Shown here piece after piece: positions 7,140 through 13,256 of a DNA stretch of 14,158 nt (positions within the stretch are counted from its first letter, which is position 1; the number at the start of each line of letters is the position of its first letter). The DNA comes from Pseudomonadota bacterium. Lineage in GTDB: Bacteria; Pseudomonadota; Gammaproteobacteria; Xanthomonadales; Rhodanobacteraceae. A program made the translations under genes and the position numbers. Below the pieces are notes generated by a model. It saw nothing but the letters and a program-made list of their open reading frames with translations. It was not told the origin of the DNA and ran no database searches. The stretch covers positions 1 to 14,158 of the forward strand of contig JAJYMF010000220.1 of the NCBI GenBank assembly GCA_021787175.1, given 5' to 3'.

Positions 7140-8069
7140 TCACGGCGTCGGCTGGCCGGTCAGCATCTCGTCCAGAGCCTGCCGGTACTGCGGCAGCCAG
7201 TTGCGCGGTACGCCGAAGCCGTGGCCGACATGCGGCAGCAGCACCCCGCGCGCGCCGATCACGCCGGCCGCGAAGTCGGGCGTGAAGTGCGGCGCGCAGA
7301 CCTCGTCGATGCTGCCCTGCAGGATCGTCCACGGCGCGGCGACGTGGGTGTTGCGAGCGAACGAGGGCGTGTGCGGCGGCTTGGCCGCGCGCGTCCAGGT
7401 GAGATCGCCGGCGCCGGGGCAGTAGGGCTTGTGGAAGACCAGGTCCGGACAGAAGCCAAGGCTGATGCCGCCCTGGAACTCGGCGGGCTGCGCCTGCACC
7501 AGCGCCGCGTAGACCACGGTGGCGCCGGAGGAGTAGCCGATCAGGCCGACCGGCAGCGTGCGCGGCAGGCCCAGCGTCTGCTCGAGATCGGCGGCCAGGC
7601 CCTTGAGCACGCCGGCGGCGTCGGTGCAGGGCGCGGGGTCGCGGTCGAGCGCGTGCAGCAGATGCGGCGTGCTGAAGCCGGCCACCCACATGCCCTTGGC
7701 CGCGGCCTCCTGCGCCATCTGCCAGACGCCCAGGTTCCAGCCGCCGTCGCCGGAGAGAAACAGCGCCAGTCCGCGCGCCGGGCCCTCGGGCGCGTAGAGC
7801 GTGATCGCGCCGAACAGCGGGCGCTCGATCGTGCGCGCCGCGGCGGGATCGGCGCGTTCGGGCTTGCGCGCGGTCGCCGCAGGGGCGGGTGCGGCGTGCG
7901 TGGTCGCGGCAACCGCCAGGTGCGGCGGCTGCGGCAGCATCGCCGAGCTGGCAGGCGCAGCCGGCGGCGTGGCGGGCGGCGTGGCGGGCGGCGTGGTCTG
8001 CGCTGCGGCGGCGAAAACGATGCCGCAGAGCAGCGGCAGCAGGAGCGGGCGATGGCGCGGCAGATTCAT
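7140..8069 (-). CDS. VirJ/AcvB-family periplasmic serine hydrolase
   Basis: This 309-residue protein has a signal peptide (about 1-23) and a Pro/Ala/Thr-rich linker (about 25-75), followed by an alpha/beta-hydrolase domain of the VirJ family (about 85-305). LFLSGDGGWN (103-112) is the typical VirJ opening block. The predicted triad is S180 in GYSSG, D255 in GSIDEVC and H283 in VGHGF. Agrobacterium AcvB and its relatives hydrolyse lysyl-phosphatidylglycerol made by LpiA/MprF; some are known as virulence or acid-tolerance factors. The mprF gene follows on the same strand, which supports a role in turnover of aminoacyl-PG here. The direct substrate remains an inference. No good ribosome site precedes the ATG at 8069, so the start is slightly uncertain. 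Confidence 0.85.
   Translation of the reverse strand: MNLPRHRPLLLPLLCGIVFAAAAQTTPPATPPATPPAAPASSAMLPQPPHLAVAATTHAAPAPAATARKPERADPAAARTIERPLFGAITLYAPEGPARGLALFLSGDGGWNLGVWQMAQEAAAKGMWVAGFSTPHLLHALDRDPAPCTDAAGVLKGLAADLEQTLGLPRTLPVGLIGYSSGATVVYAALVQAQPAEFQGGISLGFCPDLVFHKPYCPGAGDLTWTRAAKPPHTPSFARNTHVAAPWTILQGSIDEVCAPHFTPDFAAGVIGARGVLLPHVGHGFGVPRNWLPQYRQALDEMLTGQPTP
7966..7996. repeat. 12-base tandem repeat in the hydrolase linker
   Basis: GGCGTGGCGGGC occurs twice in a row (7966-7977 and 7978-7989), followed by the first seven bases of a third copy. In the gene it encodes the repeated T/A-P-P-A units just after the signal peptide. Such a repeat can change copy number by slippage, and whole-unit changes would keep the frame and only change linker length. 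Confidence 0.75.
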
Positions 8070-8194
8070 GCGGGAAGGGTCAGAGCGGCGGGGCGCGAAG
8101 CGTATCCGACCATGGCGTCGCGGCGGGGTTCCCCGGCGGCGTTCGGCTTTTTCCCCGATGCGCCTGCGGTGGGCGGTCGCAGGCTGGGCCGCGC
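8070..8194. other. Start-side flank of the hydrolase gene in the divergent region
   Basis: This is the hydrolase-proximal part of the 339-base region between the hydrolase gene (minus) and cydA (plus). I see no gene and no convincing promoter for the minus-strand unit, although one must lie here or further upstream. The rest of the region holds the cydA promoter and leader. Confidence 0.4.
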
Positions 8195-8208
8195 TTGATC
8201 CGCGTCAA
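8195..8208. promoter_or_regulatory. FNR/ANR-type operator upstream of cydA
   Basis: The site reads TTGAT-CCGC-GTCAA, nine of ten matches to the FNR/ANR consensus TTGAT-N4-ATCAA. Its centre (8201.5) lies exactly 41.5 bases before the transcription start predicted from the -10 box at 8231, the standard spacing for activation by FNR/CRP-family proteins. It predicts that cydABX is induced when oxygen is low. The site is symmetric and lies in a divergent region, so it might also affect the hydrolase-mprF unit. Confidence 0.8.
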
Positions 8209-8230
8209 GCAGGGTTGAACGACGGCGGGC

Positions 8231-8236
8231 TACATT
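8231..8236 (+). promoter_or_regulatory. -10 box of the cydA promoter
   Basis: TACATT matches four of six positions of TATAAT, including the important first, second and last bases. Transcription should start near 8243. No -35 hexamer is seen at the usual place. The FNR/ANR box occupies it, as expected for an activator-dependent class II promoter. Confidence 0.6.
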
Positions 8237-8242
8237 GCAATT

Positions 8243-8408
8243 CGTGATGTTGCTCAGCTGCCAAGAACCCTGAGGCCGTGGAGGCCGCCGCCGAGGGCAC
8301 GTATCGCCGCTCTTGGATGCAGTCAGGAGCGTGCGCGGTTGACTCTCCCTTCTCACCGCACGAGTCTGCGCGACAAGACCGCGCGGATCCCGCTCCAGGA
8401 GTCTGATC
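8243..8408 (+). ncRNA. Structured 5' leader of cydA, possible regulatory RNA
   Basis: This leader of about 166 bases can form two nested domains. Domain 1: CCAAGA (8261-8266) with TCTTGG (8311-8316), CCCT (8268-8271) with AGGG (8294-8297), and a GGCC/GGCC hairpin (8274-8277 with 8283-8286). Domain 2: GGAGCG (8326-8331) with CGCTCC (8391-8396), and an inner GCGCG/CGCGC hairpin. The ribosome site AGGAG (8397-8401) directly follows the last arm. GACTC (8341-8345) can pair with GAGTC at 8362-8366 or at 8399-8403, and the second choice would cover the ribosome site. I recognise no known riboswitch class. GC-rich sequence folds easily by chance, so function is unproven. Confidence 0.35.
8247..8273 (+). 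other. Eight-codon upstream ORF in the cydA leader
   Basis: The ORF reads ATG TTG CTC AGC TGC CAA GAA CCC TGA (peptide MLLSCQEP). It begins about five bases after the predicted transcription start, so there is no room for a ribosome site and translation would have to be nearly leaderless. Its 3' half covers the first arm of leader domain 1. It may well be chance. Confidence 0.15.
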
Positions 8409-10016
8409 ATGATTGACGCCACCGTCGTCGAACTCTCGCGCTGGCAATTTGCCTCCACCGTGATCTATCACTACCTGTTCGTGCCCCTGACGCTGGGCCT
8501 GAGCTTCCTGCTGGCGGCGATGGAGACGGTCTACGTCACCACCGGCAAGCCGATCTACAGGCAGATGGCGCAGTTCTGGGGCAAGTTGTTCATGATCAAC
8601 TTCGCCCTCGGCGTGGCCACCGGCCTGACCATGGAGTTCCAGTTCGGCACCAACTGGTCGTTCTACTCCAGCTTCGTCGGCGACATCTTCGGTGCGCCGC
8701 TGGCGATCGAGGGCCTGATGGCCTTCTTCATGGAGTCCACCTTCGTCGGCCTGATGGTGTTCGGCTGGGAGCGCCTGTCGAAGGGTCAGCATCTGGCCGT
8801 GACCTGGCTGGTGGCGCTGGGCTCCAACCTCTCGGCGCTGTGGATCCTGATCGCCAACAGTTTCATGCAGGACCCGCTGGGCGCGCATTTCAATCCCGTG
8901 ACCCTGCGCATGGAGCTGACCAGCTTCCAGCAGCTGATCTTCAGCCCCGACGCGCAGTCGAAGTTCGTCCATACCAGCATCGCCGGCTACGTCACCGGCG
9001 CGATCTTCGTTGCCGGCATCAGCGCCTGGTACATGCTCAGGAACCGGCACATGGAGCTGGCCAAGCGCTCGTTCCGCATGGCCGCGCTCTACGGCGTGCT
9101 GGCCACGGTGGGCGTGATCACGCTGGGCGACGCGCTGGGCTTCGTCGCCGCGCAGGCGCAGCCGACCAAGCTGGCGGCGATGGAGGGCCTGTGGAAGTCC
9201 GAGCCGGCGCCGATGGCGTTCAACCTGATCGCCTTTCCCGACCAGTCGCTGCAGAAGAACGAGGGCGCGGTGCAGGTGCCGTATCTGCTGTCGCTGCTGG
9301 TCACCCACTCGCTGGACGGCAGCGTGCCTGGCATCGACGCTCTCGAGCGGCAGGCGGCGCAGAAGGTCGAGAACGGTATTCCCGCGGTGCTGGCGCTGAA
9401 GACGCTGTCGACGAACCCGCACGACATTGCGGCGCTGGCGCAGTTCAAGGCGCACGAGCAGGACCTGGGCTACGGCTTCCTGGTGCAACGCTACGCGCCC
9501 GACCTCGAGCACGTGACGCCGCAGCAGGTGCAGCAGGCGGCGCGCGACAGCATTCCGCCCGTCGCGGCGGTGTTCTGGTCGTTCCGGCTGATGGTGGGCT
9601 TCGGCCTGCTGATGCTGGCGTACTTCGTGCTGGCCGTGATCTACACCCTGCGCAACCGGGTCCAGCACCAGCGCTGGTTCCTGCGCGCGGCGGTGTGGAT
9701 GATCCCGATCCCGTTCCTCGCCAACGAAACCGGCTGGCTGGTCGCGGAGCTCGGTCGGCAACCGTGGACGGTGTTTGGCGTGCTGCCGACCTGGATGAGC
9801 GCCTCGACCCACAGCGTCGGCTACATGGTCTTTTCGCTGTCCGGCTTCGTGCTGCTGTACTCGATTTTCATCGCGGTCGAGATGGCGCTGATGGTGCGCA
9901 GCATCCGCCAGGGCCCCGACGAGCCGGGTAGCGGCGATTCGCGATCCGCGCCGCGGCCCGCCATCGCGCCGCACCCCGCGTATGCCGCTGCGCGCGATCC
10001 CCATCCGGAGGGCTGA
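8409..10016 (+). CDS. cydA: Cytochrome bd quinol oxidase subunit I
   Basis: This 535-residue inner-membrane subunit carries the quinol site and all three hemes of cytochrome bd, which reduces oxygen to water with high affinity. Key residues sit at E. coli numbering plus two: H21 (heme ligand, E. coli H19), E101 and E109, H188 and M395 (heme b558), and E447 (E. coli E445), followed by the GRQPW motif (449-453). The Q-loop (about 250-385) is the long form of bd-I oxidases and keeps the quinol residues K254 and E259. About nine membrane helices are visible. The last 40 residues form a Pro/Ala-rich polar tail after the final helix. The ATG at 8409 has AGGAG seven bases upstream. cydB starts three bases after the stop. 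A low-oxygen promoter with an FNR box precedes the gene. Confidence 0.97.
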   Translation: MIDATVVELSRWQFASTVIYHYLFVPLTLGLSFLLAAMETVYVTTGKPIYRQMAQFWGKLFMINFALGVATGLTMEFQFGTNWSFYSSFVGDIFGAPLAIEGLMAFFMESTFVGLMVFGWERLSKGQHLAVTWLVALGSNLSALWILIANSFMQDPLGAHFNPVTLRMELTSFQQLIFSPDAQSKFVHTSIAGYVTGAIFVAGISAWYMLRNRHMELAKRSFRMAALYGVLATVGVITLGDALGFVAAQAQPTKLAAMEGLWKSEPAPMAFNLIAFPDQSLQKNEGAVQVPYLLSLLVTHSLDGSVPGIDALERQAAQKVENGIPAVLALKTLSTNPHDIAALAQFKAHEQDLGYGFLVQRYAPDLEHVTPQQVQQAARDSIPPVAAVFWSFRLMVGFGLLMLAYFVLAVIYTLRNRVQHQRWFLRAAVWMIPIPFLANETGWLVAELGRQPWTVFGVLPTWMSASTHSVGYMVFSLSGFVLLYSIFIAVEMALMVRSIRQGPDEPGSGDSRSAPRPAIAPHPAYAAARDPHPEG

Positions 10017-10019
10017 GCC

Positions 10020-11153
10020 ATGGAACTTTTCGCGACGTTGCAGGTGATCTGGTGGCTGCTGCTGGGCGTGCTGCTGATCGGGCTGGCGGTGATGGTCGGC
10101 ATGGACATGGGCGTGGGCACCATCCTGCGCTACGTCGGCCGCAGCGATATCGAGCGCCGCGTCGCGCTCAATGTGATCGGCCCGCACTGGGACGGCAACC
10201 AGGTGTGGTTCATCCTCGGCGGCGGCGCGGTGTTCGCCGCGTTCCCGCTGATCTACGCCACCGCGTTCTCGGGCTTCTACGTGGTGATGCTGCTGCTGCT
10301 GTGGTCGATGATCGTGCGGCCGCTGGGTTTCGAGTACCGCAGCAAGATCGCCGATCCGGCGTGGCGCAACGTCTGGGACTGGAGCCTGTTCGTCAGCGGC
10401 GCGGTGCCGATGGTGGTGTTCGGTGCCGCTTTCGGAAATCTCTTTCTGGGTGTGCCGTTCCACTTCGAGTGGAATCTGACCTCGTTCTACACCGGCAGCT
10501 TCCTCGCCCTGCTCAATCCGTTCGCGATCCTGTGCGGGCTGCTGTCGCTGGCGCTGTCGGTGTGCATGGGCGCGGTGACGGTGATGAACGGCGCCGAGGG
10601 CGCGCTGCATCAGCGCGCGCGCCGGCTCGCGACGTGGGCACCGTGGGTCGCGGTCGTGCTGTTCGCCGTCGGCGGCGTGTGGGTGCACGCGCTGCCCGGT
10701 TATCAGATCACGCAGGGGCCGGGCGCGGGCATCCCGCAGACACCGCTGCAGCAGACGGTCGCGCTGGCGCCGGGCGCCTGGCAGGCCCTCTTCGCGGCGC
10801 ATCCGTTGCTGTGGCTGGTGCCGATCCTCGGTTTCGCCGGCATGCTCGGCCTCAGTCTCGCCGCGCGCGCCGGGCGTTCGCATCTGGCCTGGTGGCTGGG
10901 CGCGCTGGCCTGGATCGGCGTGATCGGCACGGCGGGCGTGTCGCTGTTCCCGTTCCTGCTGCCTTCCAGCAGCGACCCGTCGGTCAGCCTGACGGTGTGG
11001 AATTCCAGCTCCAGCCAGCTCACCCTGCTGTGGATGCTGGGCTTCGCGGTGGTGTTCGTGCCGCTGATCCTCTGGTACACCAGCTGGGCGTTCTGGGTGA
11101 TGCGCGGCAAGGTCAAGGCCGAGCAGATCGCCCACGACGAACACGCCTATTGA
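10020..11153 (+). CDS. cydB: Cytochrome bd quinol oxidase subunit II
   Basis: This 377-residue membrane protein forms the second half of the cytochrome bd heterodimer. Family signatures are MDMGVGTIL near the N-terminus (D29), HWDGNQVW (56-63, with W57 and D58, the latter on the proton path in E. coli), RPLGFEYRSK (100-109), and FPFLLPSSSDPSVSLTVWNSSSS near the C-terminus (310-332, read as two blocks SLTVW and NSSSS). About eight to nine membrane helices are visible, and length matches the family. A strong ribosome site, GGAGGG (10007-10012), lies inside the end of cydA seven bases before the ATG. The small CydX-like gene starts 10 bases after the stop, so all three subunits should come from one transcript. 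Confidence 0.97.
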   Translation: MELFATLQVIWWLLLGVLLIGLAVMVGMDMGVGTILRYVGRSDIERRVALNVIGPHWDGNQVWFILGGGAVFAAFPLIYATAFSGFYVVMLLLLWSMIVRPLGFEYRSKIADPAWRNVWDWSLFVSGAVPMVVFGAAFGNLFLGVPFHFEWNLTSFYTGSFLALLNPFAILCGLLSLALSVCMGAVTVMNGAEGALHQRARRLATWAPWVAVVLFAVGGVWVHALPGYQITQGPGAGIPQTPLQQTVALAPGAWQALFAAHPLLWLVPILGFAGMLGLSLAARAGRSHLAWWLGALAWIGVIGTAGVSLFPFLLPSSSDPSVSLTVWNSSSSQLTLLWMLGFAVVFVPLILWYTSWAFWVMRGKVKAEQIAHDEHAY

Positions 11154-11163
11154 GGGTGCCTCG

Positions 11164-11379
11164 ATGAAGACCTTTCTCTATTTTCTTCTGTTCATGTTCA
11201 TCGCCGCGGTGGTGATCCTGCTGGCGGCCATGCTCGGCGATCTCGGCGCGTGGTACTTCGCCTGGCTGATCGGTACCGCGATGATCGTGCTGATCGCGGC
11301 CGCGGGCGCGGCGCTGCTCGATACCCAGGAGGAACAGGCCGCCGGTCGTTCCGGGCAGGCGCCGCCGCGGCCGTCGTGA
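11164..11379 (+). CDS. cydX: CydX-like small subunit with an extra N-terminal membrane helix
   Basis: This 71-residue protein has two predicted membrane helices. Residues 30-55 (WYFAWLIGT...AALL) match CydX, the small subunit that stabilises the hemes of cytochrome bd; E. coli CydX begins MWYFAWILGT and has 37 residues. Here the CydX sequence is preceded by a further helix (about 3-24, KTFLYFLLFMFIAAVVILLA), so the CydX part is not at the N-terminus. The tail (53-71) is polar and rich in Gln, Gly and Pro. The start is supported by GAGGGTG six bases upstream. An internal ATG at 11230 would give a near-canonical 49-residue CydX but has no visible ribosome site. A hairpin follows 24 bases after the stop. 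Confidence 0.8.
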   Translation: MKTFLYFLLFMFIAAVVILLAAMLGDLGAWYFAWLIGTAMIVLIAAAGAALLDTQEEQAAGRSGQAPPRPS

Positions 11380-11403
11380 ATCGGCAGAGCGAGTGCTGAC
11401 GAT

Positions 11404-11427
11404 GACGGGGCTGCGCGCAGCCCCGTC
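11404..11427. terminator. Perfect 24-base palindrome, likely terminator of cydABX
   Basis: GACGGGGCTGCG (11404-11415) is followed directly by its reverse complement (11416-11427), giving a stem of about ten pairs with a GCGC tip. It lies between the cydX-like stop and cydD. Only a short TTT follows (11431-11433), so termination may be partial and allow some read-through into cydDC. Confidence 0.65.
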
Positions 11428-11513
11428 GCGTTTCCGCCGGCGGATTGGCCGGACGGGTGTCATCGTCGCGGCGGACGCGATGTCCGGGCGTGTCACGCAA
11501 GAGGACGCACAAG

Positions 11514-13256
11514 GTGACGCAGACGCATGAGGCCGGCGCCTGGTTGCGGCGCGAGGGCGCGGCGTTGCGGCGACCGTTGCGCCGCGCCGCGGCGCTGAGT
11601 GCGCTGCAGGCGCTGGCGCTGGTGGCACAGGCCTGGCTGCTGGCGTGGCTGTTGAATGCAGCGCTGTTCGCGCACGCTGGTTTGCGTGCGTGTGCGCCGG
11701 CACTGCTGGCGCTGCTGCTGCTCGCGCCGCTGCGTTTGTTTGCGCAACTGGGTGCACGGCGCGTTGCGCACGCGGCGGCGCTGGGCTGGAGCGCCGCGAT
11801 CCGCACCCGCCTGCTCGAGCGCACCCGCGCACTGGGGCCGCTGGGTCTGCGCGCCGCGGCCAGCGGCGAGCTGATCACGCGACTGGTGGACGGCGTCGAT
11901 GCGCTGCTGCCCTACGCCGCGCGCTATCTGCCGCAGACGTTCACCGCGGTGCTGGTGCCGCTGCTGCTGGCGGCCGCGGTGTTTCCCGCCGACTGGATCT
12001 CGGGCCTGATCCTGCTGCTGACCGCGCCGCTGATCCCGCTGTTCATGACCCTTGTGGGCAACGCGGCCGAGCGCGCCAGTCAGCAGCGCTACGCCGAGCT
12101 GAGCCGGCTGGGCGCGGCCTTCATCGACGCATTGTCCGGGCTGACGACGCTGCGTGAACTCAACGCCGCCGAGCGCACCGCCGCGCATCTGGCCGACGAC
12201 GGTGAAGGCTATCGCCGCGCCACCATGCAGGTGCTGCGCGTGGCCTTTCTTTCCGCGCTGGTGCTGGAGTTCCTTGCCACCGTCAGCATCGCCGTGGTGG
12301 CGGTGCTGATCGGCTTCCGCCTGCTCTGGCACGAGCTGTCGTTTCGCGACGGCCTGTTCGTGTTGCTGCTGGCGCCGGAGTTCTACGCGCCGCTGCGTGC
12401 GCTGGGGGCGCTGCGGCATGCGCGCATGGACGCCCTGGCCGCGGCCGCGCCGCTGGCCGCACTGGAGCAGGCGCCGCTGCAGGCGCCACCGCTGGCCGGC
12501 GGCGCGGCGCCCGCACCCGATGCGGCGCCACGCGTGAGCATTACTGCGCTGCGCTACACGCCCGATGGTCGCAACAGGGTGCTCGATGATCTCGATCTCG
12601 AGTTGTCCGCGGATCGCATCACCGCGCTGGTGGGCGCCACCGGCGCCGGCAAGAGCTCGCTGCTGAACCTGCTGCTGGGATTCGCCGCGCCACAGCGTGG
12701 GCATATCCGCATCGACGGCGCCGAGCTGACGTCGCTGGACCTCGACGCCTGGCGCGCACGCATCGCCTGGGTGCCGCAGCAGGCGCACGTGTTCGCCGGC
12801 ACGCTGGCCGACAATCTGCGTCTGGCGCGACCGCAGGCCGATCGTGCCGAGCTCGATGCGGTCGCGATCGCCGTCGGTCTCGACACCGTTCTGGCGCGCC
12901 TGCCACGCGGCTGGGACACCGTATTGGGCGAGCACGGCGAAGGGCTCTCCGGCGGCGAGCTGCAGCGGCTGGCCCTGGCGCGTGCATTGCTGCGCCGGGA
13001 CGCGCGCGTGCTGCTGCTGGACGAGCCGACCGCGCATCTCGATGCCGACAGCGCGCGGCGCATCGGGCAGGTCCTGCGCGAGGCGGCGCGCGGACGCACG
13101 GTACTGTGGATCGCGCACCGGCTGGATGCGGCGCTCGCCGCCGATCAGATCGCGGTGCTGCAGGGCGGGCGCATCGTCGAATGCGCGCCGCCGGCGCAGT
13201 TGCTGCGCGCGGGTGGTGCTTTCGCCGCCCTGCACGCGGCGGAGTATGCGTCGTGA
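11514..13256 (+). CDS. cydD: Heterodimeric thiol-reductant ABC exporter, subunit CydD
   Basis: This 580-residue protein is one half of the CydDC inner-membrane ABC exporter, which moves glutathione/cysteine and heme-related cargo to keep the periplasm suited to cytochrome bd assembly. The N-terminal six-helix exporter domain (about 20-310) is followed by a complete ATPase domain (about 340-575): Walker A GATGAGKSS (374-382), Q-loop WVPQQ (419-423), signature LSGGE (478-482), Walker B VLLLDE (499-504) and H-loop H535. I chose the GTG at 11514 because AAGAGGA (11499-11505) lies eight bases upstream and the resulting N-terminus (MTQTHEAGAWL) fits. An upstream TTG (11445) in the same frame would add 23 Arg/Ser-rich residues with no family support. 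The gene overlaps cydC by four bases (GTGA). Confidence 0.93.
   Translation: MTQTHEAGAWLRREGAALRRPLRRAAALSALQALALVAQAWLLAWLLNAALFAHAGLRACAPALLALLLLAPLRLFAQLGARRVAHAAALGWSAAIRTRLLERTRALGPLGLRAAASGELITRLVDGVDALLPYAARYLPQTFTAVLVPLLLAAAVFPADWISGLILLLTAPLIPLFMTLVGNAAERASQQRYAELSRLGAAFIDALSGLTTLRELNAAERTAAHLADDGEGYRRATMQVLRVAFLSALVLEFLATVSIAVVAVLIGFRLLWHELSFRDGLFVLLLAPEFYAPLRALGALRHARMDALAAAAPLAALEQAPLQAPPLAGGAAPAPDAAPRVSITALRYTPDGRNRVLDDLDLELSADRITALVGATGAGKSSLLNLLLGFAAPQRGHIRIDGAELTSLDLDAWRARIAWVPQQAHVFAGTLADNLRLARPQADRAELDAVAIAVGLDTVLARLPRGWDTVLGEHGEGLSGGELQRLALARALLRRDARVLLLDEPTAHLDADSARRIGQVLREAARGRTVLWIAHRLDAALAADQIAVLQGGRIVECAPPAQLLRAGGAFAALHAAEYAS

Noticed and set aside
4401..8198. Plus-strand open frame of more than 1200 codons opposite mprF and the hydrolase gene
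   Set aside because: It is antisense to two genes with clear family motifs and is rich in Arg, Gln, His and Ala, as expected for the complement of GC-rich coding sequence. It shows no recognisable domain.
8243..8408. Known riboswitch (for example a yybP-ykoY manganese or mini-ykkC type) in the cydA leader
   Set aside because: I could not find the conserved core sequences of these classes, so only an unclassified structured leader is reported.
8205..11144. Minus-strand open frame of about 980 codons opposite cydA and cydB
   Set aside because: It is a shadow of the cyd genes with low-complexity His/Gln/Arg content. It would also run through the cydA promoter and leader.
11445..11513. Upstream TTG start for CydD adding 23 residues
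   Set aside because: No ribosome site precedes the TTG, and the added Arg/Ser stretch does not look like a CydD N-terminus. The GTG at 11514 has a good site.
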